Shown: one piece after another, positions 1-6,928 of the stretch
Layout: every line of letters starts with the position of its first letter
How positions within the stretch are numbered: position 1 is the stretch's first letter
Notes under the pieces: model-generated
Seen by the model: the letters and a program-made list of their open reading frames with translations, nothing else
Told to the model about the DNA's origin: nothing
Databases searched by the model: none
Assembly: GCA_035533815.1 (NCBI GenBank)
Contig: DATLTB010000082.1
Span: 1-13,879, forward strand
DNA: 13,879 nucleotides
Origin: JANWKA01 sp035533815
Lineage (GTDB): Bacteria > Bacteroidota > Bacteroidia > Chitinophagales > Chitinophagaceae
Direction of reading: 5' to 3'
Program-made: the position numbers and the translations under genes

Positions 1-219
1 CTTGATCTTTCGGTAAGGGAGTGGGAATGTCCGCAGTGTGGAACATTACATGACCGGGACATCAATGCTGCAAGGAATATAAAGAAAATGGGATTATCAG
101 GGTCAGGTAGATCCGAAGTGCCCGTGGAGCAGCGGCGGTTATGCCGGGCGAGGAAGCGGGAAAATGTACTTGTCCCAATAAGTATATACCTAAAAAATGA
201 GGGATTTGCCGGAAGCTAA
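1..219 (+). CDS. tnpB: TnpB family RNA-guided nuclease (IS200/IS605-type), C-terminal fragment cut by window edge
   Basis: Frame 1 is open from the first base to a TAA at 217-219, giving the last 72 residues of a protein whose start lies outside the window. Near its beginning it reads WECPQCG and then HDRDINAARNI. This is the second Cys pair of the TnpB zinc ribbon followed by the RuvC-III block, whose second Asp (residue 20 of the fragment) is expected to be catalytic. The ~45-residue basic tail after this block is normal for TnpB. Family knowledge: TnpB proteins are omega-RNA-guided DNA nucleases that accompany or replace TnpA in IS200/IS605 and IS1341 elements. Whether a TnpA lies next to it cannot be seen. 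The fragment ends naturally, so the truncation is only the window edge. Identity is well supported; activity cannot be judged without the N-terminal RuvC motifs. Confidence 0.88.
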   Translation, partial: LDLSVREWECPQCGTLHDRDINAARNIKKMGLSGSGRSEVPVEQRRLCRARKRENVLVPISIYLKNEGFAGS

Positions 220-300
220 AGGTAGATTAGGGGATATCCGGGATTTGGACCTATTTGGAATAAGCCCGGGGAAGTGCAATGACACAAAAAGGGCTTATGG
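100..300 (+). ncRNA. Candidate omega-RNA / right-end region of the TnpB element
   Basis: In IS200/IS605-type elements the guide RNA is made from the 3' end of tnpB and the adjoining right end. Here that corresponds to the basic tail of TnpB plus the ~80 bases after its stop. The region holds an 8-bp inverted repeat, ATAAGCCC (260-267) with GGGCTTAT (291-298), separated by 23 bases. The exact element boundary, and so the guide sequence, cannot be fixed without the left end. This call rests on position and family knowledge, not on a recognised RNA fold. Confidence 0.25.
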
Positions 301-567
301 AATACGATCTTATAAAAATCAGCAAACTGTCCGAGAAGCTCGAAAGAACTCGTGATACCCATTCCCTTCATTTGAACAGATTCTTATCCCGAAACAACCT
401 GATCGGATACTCCGGCTTGAGGCTGAAACCCAGTTGATATTATGGATTTGTAATGATCATCGGGAATCATACTATTGATTTTACCCAATTGATTTTCTTT
501 TCCAAAATGAGGAAATGATTTCCAGAAAGGATCAGCATCCAGGTTTGTTTTATTCGGTAGGATTGCC
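220..567. other. Intergenic stretch between TnpB and the permease; no supported gene
   Basis: This stretch presumably contains the right end of the TnpB element and then unique sequence. A 52-codon reading frame runs from ATG 279 to TGA 435-437, with a purine-rich GGGGA about 7 bases before it. The predicted peptide is basic and hydrophilic and matches nothing I know, so it is not called as a gene. The inverted repeat 260-267/291-298 overlaps its start. No clear terminator for the minus-strand permease, whose stop is at 568-570, was found. Confidence 0.4.
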
Positions 568-2103
568 TTATTGGGATCTCAAACTCTTGACAGGGTTGAC
601 CAAGGCCGCCTGAATAGCTTGGTAACTGATGGTCACCAGGGTAATGAACAGGACCGAAACGGCTGAAATGAGAAAAACCTGGATCCCCAGATGTATCCGG
701 TAGGCAAAAGTTTGCAACCATTGGTGCATGACCCACCAGGAAACCGGAAAAGCCACCAGGATCGCCAGACCCACCAATTTCAGGAAATCGGCAGACAACA
801 TCGCTGCAATATCCTTTGGAGTGGCTCCGGCTATTTTTCTGATTCCAAACTCCTTTTGCCTCCTTTGAGCTGTAAAAGTGGCCAAACCGAAAAGTCCCAG
901 GCAGGAGATCAGGATGGCCAGTGCCGCAAAATACCTGGATAATATTTCCACCCTCATTTCAGTCATGTATTGTTTTTGATAAGCCTGATCCAAAAAATGG
1001 AATTCAAAGGGGAAGCCGGGATTATAGGTTTCATAGCATTTTTGAATTCCTGCAATGGTTCCCTTTTCCTGCCCGGCCTTAATGCGGACCATAATTTTAT
1101 CCCAGGGGTTTCCGGGAGGATCCAGGGTCATATACACAGGTTTCACCGGTACATGAAGGGATTCAAAATGGAAATCCCTGACGACCCCAATGATCTGCCT
1201 GGGCTGGCCGAACAGTTTTATGGTTTGCCCTACCGGATGCTTCAGGTTCATGGCCCTTACTGCAGCCTGATTGACGATGATCCTGGTGGAATTGAGTCCA
1301 TAATTCCTGGAAAAGCTTCGACCAGCCGCCATTTTCATATCCATAATTTCAATAAAATCATATCCCACCCCAAACCCTTCAAAATACACTGATTCATCTG
1401 TGCTTTTCCCTGGCCAGTCAATGCCATAATTTCCAAAATTTCTGCCTACCATAGCATTGAAGGTATAGCTGGCGTTGACGACCCCGGGGACTTTCTTTAA
1501 TTCGTCAATAAAAGTGTATTCAGTATGTTGAATGGTCCCTTCCGAAGCGAACCGGATGAGATGATCTTTATTATACCCAAGGTTGGTGGATTGGATGAAT
1601 TTCATTTGCCGGTAAACTACCAGTACCGAGATGATCAGGATGACCGTGAGGGCGAATTGGAAGACCACCAGGCCCTGTCTTCCCGCCAATTCGGCAAAAG
1701 AGGATTTCCCCTTACCCCTGAATAAGGCGATTGGTTTAAATCCTGATAGGTAGAGCGCAGGATAACTCCCTGAGATCAATCCGGTAAATAGGGTGATGCC
1801 AATCAGGGCCAAAAAAAGTGGAGGGCTGAAATCCAGGTTGATATGCTCTCCGGTCAATGTATTGAATGGGGACAACAATATCCAGGCCAGCCCAAGGGCG
1901 ATCACCAGGGAAATAATTGTCAGTAACATGGACTCTGCGAGAAACTGAAAAATGAGATTTTTTCTGGCGGAACCTAACACTTTTTTAATTCCGACTTCCT
2001 TCATTCTGCTGGATGACCGGACTGTGGAAAGGTTCATGAAATTAATACAGGCAATGATCAATATGAAAAAGGCAATCAGGGAAAATAACTTCACATTTTC
2101 CAA
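568..2103 (-). CDS. FtsX-type permease, C-terminal fragment (downstream of frameshift)
   Basis: This frame is open for 511 residues if read from a TTG at 2103, but that TTG is probably an internal codon of the ancestral gene rather than a start. It has four hydrophobic segments at about residues 8-26, 51-80, 93-118 and 143-164. A second periplasmic MacB-like domain follows (~170-385), and a second FtsX block at ~388-410, 440-460 and 473-497 ends in NPVKSLRSQ. The duplicated cytosolic motif appears as KEVGIKKVLG (35-44) and KEFGIRKIAG (417-426). The ORF overlaps the N-terminal frame by 13 bases. Independent expression is possible but not supported by any visible ribosome binding site. Confidence 0.75.
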   Translation of the reverse strand: MENVKLFSLIAFFILIIACINFMNLSTVRSSSRMKEVGIKKVLGSARKNLIFQFLAESMLLTIISLVIALGLAWILLSPFNTLTGEHINLDFSPPLFLALIGITLFTGLISGSYPALYLSGFKPIALFRGKGKSSFAELAGRQGLVVFQFALTVILIISVLVVYRQMKFIQSTNLGYNKDHLIRFASEGTIQHTEYTFIDELKKVPGVVNASYTFNAMVGRNFGNYGIDWPGKSTDESVYFEGFGVGYDFIEIMDMKMAAGRSFSRNYGLNSTRIIVNQAAVRAMNLKHPVGQTIKLFGQPRQIIGVVRDFHFESLHVPVKPVYMTLDPPGNPWDKIMVRIKAGQEKGTIAGIQKCYETYNPGFPFEFHFLDQAYQKQYMTEMRVEILSRYFAALAILISCLGLFGLATFTAQRRQKEFGIRKIAGATPKDIAAMLSADFLKLVGLAILVAFPVSWWVMHQWLQTFAYRIHLGIQVFLISAVSVLFITLVTISYQAIQAALVNPVKSLRSQ

Positions 2104-2933
2104 TCGCCCCCGGTCCTGGCTCCATGAACAAAGGTATTTTCCAGGGAATTTTTGGCAAATGGTATGGCAAAGGCAGTCCTGGTGGTATCTCCGCTATATT
2201 TGGCCACAACTGATGCAATTTCCTGATTGAATGCCCGGATATGGGTACCCTTTTTCAGCAACAAAAAATGATGGGGACCGGTATTGTTCCATGAGGTAAC
2301 CCAGCCCATAATATCCTTCAGATATTCGAAGGATAGCACAAAGTCAAATTGCTGGGAGGATTGATCCGAAGGGTGTTGAAAAACCCCGGAAACCACGAAA
2401 ACCTCATGATGTTGCAACAGGATCGGTTTTCCGATGAGGTTTTGGGTGGTATTAAACAACCTTTTGGCCAATTGATCTGAAATGACGATATCGTTTTTAT
2501 CAGCCAGCACCTGACTCTTGTTCCCTGCCAGGAGCTTAAAAGGGAAGATCTGAAAATAATCTTTCCCAGCATATTGTCCGGCGGCCTTCAGGTCTTTATC
2601 TCCAACGCTGAGCGTGAATTTTTGAAACCAATCCGGCGGTGCCACAGCAGCGGCATATTTAATTTCTGGCCTTTCCTTTGCCAGAGTTTCACTTAATGGA
2701 CCTGGAGATTCATCAGAAATGGCTATTCTTCCCGCTGAATTCCTTTGTTCCAGCACCTGATAAATCTGGGAACCTTTGCCTCCAAAATGATCCATGCCCA
2801 ATTGCTGGTGTACCCATAGGTATATCAGGAGGAAACAAGCCAGGCCTGCGGCAAGGCCCAATACATTCAGGAGGGTGAATTGGAGATCCTTGACCAGGTT
2901 TCGCCAGGCTATTTTAAAAGTATTTTGGAACAT
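2091..2933 (-). CDS. FtsX-type permease, N-terminal fragment (upstream of frameshift)
   Basis: This 280-residue frame starts at ATG 2933-2931 with MFQNTFKIAWRNLVK, the typical cytosolic opening of this family. One transmembrane segment follows at about residues 20-41. Residues ~45-270 are a MacB-like periplasmic domain, with stretches such as QVLADKNDIVISDQLAKRLF typical of it. The last four residues (DWKM) are out of the family's frame and result from the shift. By itself it would be a single-pass anchored periplasmic domain without the FtsX helices, so it is unlikely to work alone. No clear Shine-Dalgarno sequence precedes the ATG. The prolyl oligopeptidase gene is divergent from it across ~170 bases. 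Confidence 0.75.
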   Translation of the reverse strand: MFQNTFKIAWRNLVKDLQFTLLNVLGLAAGLACFLLIYLWVHQQLGMDHFGGKGSQIYQVLEQRNSAGRIAISDESPGPLSETLAKERPEIKYAAAVAPPDWFQKFTLSVGDKDLKAAGQYAGKDYFQIFPFKLLAGNKSQVLADKNDIVISDQLAKRLFNTTQNLIGKPILLQHHEVFVVSGVFQHPSDQSSQQFDFVLSFEYLKDIMGWVTSWNNTGPHHFLLLKKGTHIRAFNQEIASVVAKYSGDTTRTAFAIPFAKNSLENTFVHGARTGGDWKM

Positions 2934-3103
2934 GGATCCAAACTTTTTTTAGGAAGTATTCAACCGGAATATATGGAATAAATATACAGCGACCAGCGGA
3001 AAATTCAGGTTGAACCATGCAGTCTTTTTAATTTACAGCAATTCATCGATAGAATTCCTAATTTTAGAGATCACATTTCATGCTACTCATGATAATCCAT
3101 CAT

Positions 3104-5230
3104 ATGAGAATATGGTTTTCACTCCCAGCAGCCCTTTTTCTAATCGGGTGCAGTTCTATCCACCAGAAAAAACTGCTGATTTATCCGGATACCAAAACAG
3201 TTGACTCTTCCGACCTCTTTTTTGGGGTTAAGGTGCCAGATCCTTACCGGTGGCTGGAAAACGATACGGCTTCCGATACCCGGTCCTGGATCCAGCAGGA
3301 GAATAAACTAACTGAGGGCTACCTGTCCCAAATCCCCTTTCGGGACCGGATCAGGAAGGAATTGACCAAACTAATCGATTATGGAAGGATATCCGCCCCG
3401 GATAAGGAGGGGGATTACTATTACTTCAGTAAAAATTCGGGGCTGCAGAACCAATCCGTGATTTACCGGACCAGGAACCCGGCGGATACGGCTTCCGCGG
3501 AATTATTCCTGGACCCCAATACCTTTGCCCACAACGGCTCCGTGACCCTTCAGGAGACTTCCTTCTCTACGGATGGTTCTCTGTTCGCCTATGCCATCTC
3601 CATGGGAGGCTCTGACTGGCGGGACGTGCTGGTCAAGGACACCCGATCCGGAAAAATGATCGGAGATACCCTGAAAAATATCAAATTCAGCGGGATTTCC
3701 TGGAAGGGAGATGATGGGTTCTATTACAGTACCTATGATGTCCCCAAAGGACAGAACCGGCTGATCTACAAAACGATTCACCATAGCTTGTATTACCACA
3801 AATTAGGGACCCCTCAGTCCCGGGACCTTTTCATTTTCGGAGGAGAAAAGGAACCCCATCGGTATATTTCCGGATATGTCACCGAAGATGGTCATTACCT
3901 GGTCATTGATGCAGCGGAGACCACCACCGGAAATGAATTGTATTTTCAGGACCTTACCCGGAAAAATGCCCCCATTATTCCCGTAGTTACCGGGTATGCC
4001 AGTGAACAGGATATAGTCGATAACGACGGAACAACCATGTTTATTTATACGAATCTTCATGCTCCCCATTACCGCCTGGTCAGGGTGGACGCCGCTGCAC
4101 CACAACCAGCACATTGGAAAGATATCATTCCCGAAACGAAAAATGTGCTGCAGGTTTCTACAGCAGGAGGATATTTTTTTGCTCAATATATCGTAGATGT
4201 CAAGGATCAGGTATTCCAATACGATTACCAGGGGCGGCTGATCCGGGAGATTAGATTGCCCGCTGCGGGGACAGTCGGGGGCTTCAGTACATACAGGCAC
4301 CTGAAGGATCTGTATTATACCTTTACTTCTTTCACCTACCCTGCCACTATTTATCATTTTACTTTAAAGGATGGTCATTCCAACCTATATTGGAAACCTT
4401 CCCTTATTTTTAATCCGGATGATTACGTGACCAGACAGGTCTTTTATCCCAGTAAGGACGGAACCAAAATCCCCATGTATATCGTATACAAGCAAGGGGT
4501 CCGGCTGAACGGGAAGAACCCGACTTATCTATACGGGTATGGAGGATTTAACATCAGCCTGATGCCTCAGTTCAGTGCCCTGAGGATGGAATGGCTGGAG
4601 CATGGCGGCATTTATGCCCAGCCTAATCTGAGAGGAGGAGGAGAATATGGACAAAAATGGCACCTGGCCGGTACCCTCATGCAAAAGCAGCATGTATTTG
4701 ATGATTTTATTGCAGCCGCCCAGTACCTGATCAAAGAAAAATACACTTCCCCGAATGACCTGGCCATTGCTGGCGCTTCCAACGGGGGATTATTGGTTGG
4801 GGCTACCATGACCGAGCGTCCGGATCTGATGAAGGTGGCCTTACCCTCCGTGGGGGTCCTGGATATGTTGCGGTACAATAAATTCACTGCCGGGGCAGGC
4901 TGGGCTTCAGATTATGGAACGGCGGAAGATTCCCCGGCCATGTTTAAATATTTGCTGGGTTATTCCCCATTGCAAAATGTCAGGAAGGGGGTACACTATC
5001 CGGCTACCTTGGTTTGGACAGCCGATCATGACGACCGGGTGGTGCCCGGCCATTCCTTTAAGTTCGCAGCCACCCTGCAGGCAGACAATGCCGGGGGAAA
5101 TCCCATACTGCTCCAAATCCAGCATAATGCAGGACACGGTACAGGAATGGATACCCAAAAAGAAATTGACTATATGGCCGATCAATATGCTTTTGCCTGG
5201 TATAATATGGGCTTCGATCCATTCAAATAA
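3104..5230 (+). CDS. Prolyl oligopeptidase, peptidase family S9A, predicted lipoprotein
   Basis: This serine peptidase should cleave short peptides after proline (EC 3.4.21.26). I prefer ATG 3104, giving 708 residues, because it opens directly into a lipoprotein signal: MRIWFSLPAALFLIG then Cys16 followed by SS. An in-frame ATG at 3080 would add eight residues and spoil the short n-region. The mature protein has the S9A N-terminal segment, a central beta-propeller (~70-420) and a C-terminal alpha/beta-hydrolase domain. The triad is complete in 3104-based numbering: Ser559 in GASNGG, Asp643 in DHDDRV, His678 in NAGHG. The Arg after DD matches the substrate-carboxylate-binding Arg of porcine POP. 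Length is normal for the family. The lipobox points to an envelope location, with the exact leaflet unknown. It is transcribed alone, divergent from the broken permease; a nutritional or peptide-turnover role is inference. Confidence 0.92.
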   Translation: MRIWFSLPAALFLIGCSSIHQKKLLIYPDTKTVDSSDLFFGVKVPDPYRWLENDTASDTRSWIQQENKLTEGYLSQIPFRDRIRKELTKLIDYGRISAPDKEGDYYYFSKNSGLQNQSVIYRTRNPADTASAELFLDPNTFAHNGSVTLQETSFSTDGSLFAYAISMGGSDWRDVLVKDTRSGKMIGDTLKNIKFSGISWKGDDGFYYSTYDVPKGQNRLIYKTIHHSLYYHKLGTPQSRDLFIFGGEKEPHRYISGYVTEDGHYLVIDAAETTTGNELYFQDLTRKNAPIIPVVTGYASEQDIVDNDGTTMFIYTNLHAPHYRLVRVDAAAPQPAHWKDIIPETKNVLQVSTAGGYFFAQYIVDVKDQVFQYDYQGRLIREIRLPAAGTVGGFSTYRHLKDLYYTFTSFTYPATIYHFTLKDGHSNLYWKPSLIFNPDDYVTRQVFYPSKDGTKIPMYIVYKQGVRLNGKNPTYLYGYGGFNISLMPQFSALRMEWLEHGGIYAQPNLRGGGEYGQKWHLAGTLMQKQHVFDDFIAAAQYLIKEKYTSPNDLAIAGASNGGLLVGATMTERPDLMKVALPSVGVLDMLRYNKFTAGAGWASDYGTAEDSPAMFKYLLGYSPLQNVRKGVHYPATLVWTADHDDRVVPGHSFKFAATLQADNAGGNPILLQIQHNAGHGTGMDTQKEIDYMADQYAFAWYNMGFDPFK

Positions 5231-5715
5231 AGTTCCTCAATGCTTTCATCGGATGTCTTCCCGCCGGGGAGATTCAGGTGATCTGGTAAGTCGCTCTGCC
5301 TGTTGACCCTTCTTTTTCTAGGGGGCATTGCAGTTCATCAACGCCTTTTAACTAATGCTGTATATCCCCCGACCGCAGTATAAGCACTCTTTCTGATATG
5401 CCTGCCTGCCTGCTGCTTGTCCATGATTTCATAGATCATCCTGGAAGTTTTCCGGAGGGGGATTTATCTAATCCTCCAAACTGGGAATATGGGCACCCGA
5501 TTGTACCTTTTTTCGAGCAGGCATTGGGCTGGATTTAATTTCAACTTTCTCACCAGGACAAGGCGGCCGGAAGCAGGTAAGTTTTGAATAGGAAGGCTAC
5601 GGATGAGCTGCCTTGAAACCCAATCAGCATGTCAATGAAGTCCTGCAAAATCGGACCCCGACGGAATGATCCGATGCATTTCGGTTCTTCCAAGGCCAGG
5701 TTTTAGTTTGAGCAT

Positions 5716-5768
5716 CCCGCAAATTTCTGAAAATGAACCCGCAAATCTGACTATTTTTATCCCGCAAA
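5716..5768. repeat. Three direct repeats CCCGCAAA (TTTGCGGG on the minus strand), 22-23 bp apart
   Basis: The octamer occurs at 5716-5723, 5738-5745 and 5761-5768, so the start-to-start distances are 22 and 23 bases, close to two helical turns. The spacers between copies differ. Such phased short repeats are seen at transposase-binding ends, for example the multi-site ends of IS21-family elements, and at regulator-binding sites. No transposase gene lies next to them, so this may be a remnant end. The repeats themselves are certain; their role is inference. Confidence 0.6.
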
Positions 5769-5801
5769 CTACCTGAGTATTTCCTCAGCGTAATAACCGG
5801 T

Positions 5802-5837
5802 CCCGGAATAAAACCTTTCTTTTACCGGTATTCCGGG
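5802..5837 (+). repeat. Perfect 9-bp inverted repeat upstream of the glycan operon
   Basis: CCCGGAATA (5802-5810) pairs with TATTCCGGG (5829-5837) across an 18-base loop. A smaller hairpin, CTGAG (5773-5777) with CTCAG (5784-5788), lies just before it. No T-run follows on either strand, so it is not a typical terminator. It lies 94 bases before the first glycosyltransferase start and could be part of that operon's 5' leader. Confidence 0.4.
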
Positions 5838-5931
5838 GTTTGGAGAGGCAGGGCAGTATGGAAAGAGTTGCCGGTTCTCTGGTCTGGGCTTCCATGTCCA
5901 GGGGGTAACCAGCTCAATAATTATTAGTCCT

Positions 5932-6873
5932 ATGGATATCACCATCGTTGTTCCCCTGAAGGATGAAGCTGAGTCCCTGCCTGAGCTCTGCAGCTGGATT
6001 GCCCGGATTATGGAATCAAACAATTTTAGCTATGAAGTGATCCTGGTGGACGATGGCAGCACCGATGATTCCTGGAAGGTCATCAGCCGGTTGGCTGGAC
6101 TGAATCCTGTTTTCCGGGGATTGAGATTCCAGCGCAATTACGGTAAATCCGCTGCACTCAATGAGGGATTCCATGCAGCCCGGGGCCAGGTGGTAATCAC
6201 CATGGACGCCGATCTGCAGGACAGCCCCGATGAGGTCCCCGCCCTGTACCGGATGATCCGGGAAGAGGGCTTTGACCTGGTCAGCGGCTGGAAAAAAATC
6301 CGTTATGACAATACGATCACCAAAAACTTCCCGTCCAGATTATATAACTGGGCTGCCCGGAAAGTGTCCGGCATCCCCCTGCATGATTTCAACTGCGGCC
6401 TGAAAGCTTACCGGCTCAAAGTCGTGAAATCCATCGAAGTCTATGGGGAGATGCACCGGTATATACCGGTTATTGCCAAATGGAGCGGGTTTAACCATAT
6501 CGGAGAAAAAGTGGTGGAACACCGTCCCCGCAAATACGGAGTGTCCAAGTTTGGCTGGGAGAGGTTCCTCCATGGACTCCTGGACCTGATGTCCATTATT
6601 TTCATTGGCAGGTTCGGTAAAAAACCGATGCACCTTTTCGGTCTGCTGGGAACCCTTGCTTTCCTGCTGGGCCTGGTGATCTCTGTTTACCTGGGAGTCG
6701 CCAAATTCGTCTTTAAAGTATATAACATGACTGAGCGACCTATTTTTTACATTGCCCTGGTAGCCATGATCATGGGTGTCCAGCTTTTCCTGGCCGGCTT
6801 TCTGGCGGAACTGACCGTACGCAATTCCCAGGAACGCAATAAGTACCTGGTAGATGAGCGGACCGGTTTCTGA
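5932..6873 (+). CDS. Membrane-anchored GT2 glycosyltransferase, GtrB/ArnC/DPM1-like
   Basis: This 313-residue protein has an N-terminal GT-A domain: PLKDEAESLPEL near residue 8, nucleotide-sugar binding VDDGSTDDSW (39-48) and the metal-binding DADLQD (92-97). HDFNCGLKAYR (151-161) and GEMHRYIPVIA (172-182) follow. Two C-terminal transmembrane helices lie at about 234-258 and 269-292, then a short cytosolic tail. This architecture is that of polyprenyl-phosphate glycosyltransferases, which move a sugar from a nucleotide donor to undecaprenyl phosphate on the inner face of the membrane. It is the first gene of the six-gene operon, 55 bases before the GT4 gene. Its donor sugar is not shown by sequence; GDP-heptose is a possible guess because the rest of the operon makes it, but GtrB-like enzymes more often use UDP- or GDP-hexoses. 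Confidence 0.9.
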   Translation: MDITIVVPLKDEAESLPELCSWIARIMESNNFSYEVILVDDGSTDDSWKVISRLAGLNPVFRGLRFQRNYGKSAALNEGFHAARGQVVITMDADLQDSPDEVPALYRMIREEGFDLVSGWKKIRYDNTITKNFPSRLYNWAARKVSGIPLHDFNCGLKAYRLKVVKSIEVYGEMHRYIPVIAKWSGFNHIGEKVVEHRPRKYGVSKFGWERFLHGLLDLMSIIFIGRFGKKPMHLFGLLGTLAFLLGLVISVYLGVAKFVFKVYNMTERPIFYIALVAMIMGVQLFLAGFLAELTVRNSQERNKYLVDERTGF

Positions 6874-6928
6874 GATTCCTGTTTACCTTTCATCATGGCC
6901 TAACTAGCCCGCCCTGATTTCCCCTGTC

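Larger units (their letters stand above)
568..2933 (-). pseudogene. ABC transporter permease, tandem FtsX/MacB type, split by a frameshift
   Basis: Two overlapping minus-strand frames together form one protein of about 790 residues, the usual length of the long Bacteroidota permeases with two MacB-type periplasmic domains and two FtsX blocks. The N-terminal frame (2933-2091) runs to GARTGG and then ends in DWKM-stop. The other frame continues at exactly the place where the family goes on with the first FtsX segment (ENVKLFSLIAFF). Restoring one C near 2106 (GGCGA to GGCCGA) would give TGG-R-L-ENVKLF and a single open frame. The run ACCGGGGGC is not a canonical -1 slippery heptamer, so a one-base deletion or sequencing error is more likely than programmed frameshifting. 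The signatures KEVGIKKVLGS and KEFGIRKIAG are both present. There is no ATPase gene beside it, which is common for this family. Likely role: inner-membrane permease of an export or envelope-stress type ABC system; substrate unknown. Confidence 0.8.
5231..5931. other. 700-base gap without a supported gene; repeats and hairpins in its 3' part
   Basis: I found no recognisable coding sequence on either strand. A 46-codon plus-strand frame (5398-5538) and a short minus-strand frame (about 5545-5690) have no family resemblance. The 3' part holds three CCCGCAAA repeats (5716-5768) and two inverted repeats (5773-5788, 5802-5837) ahead of the glycan operon. The stretch could be an eroded insertion or gene remnant plus the operon's promoter region, but no consensus Bacteroidota promoter (TTTG / TAnnTTTG) stands out. 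Confidence 0.5.

Noticed and set aside
279..437. 52-codon reading frame beginning in the inverted repeat after tnpB
   Set aside because: A GGGGA stretch precedes it, but the peptide matches no known family and it overlaps the likely right end of the TnpB element. Conservation data would be needed to call it.
970..1392. 140-codon plus-strand reading frame inside the permease
   Set aside because: It is a shadow of the MacB-like periplasmic domain on the minus strand.
2095..2115. Programmed -1 frameshift in the permease
   Set aside because: The in-frame heptamer is C GGG GGC rather than X XXY YYZ, and no strong downstream structure was seen, so a one-base deletion is simpler.
3803..4357. Long minus-strand reading frame (184 codons) inside the prolyl oligopeptidase gene
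   Set aside because: It is antisense to a clearly functional gene, and its translation has no domain-like features.
5398..5538. 46-codon reading frame in the gap after the prolyl oligopeptidase
   Set aside because: No recognisable motif, no ribosome binding site and a length expected by chance.
5716..5768. CRISPR array
   Set aside because: The repeats are only 8 bases long with 14-15 base spacers and three copies, far from CRISPR repeat dimensions.
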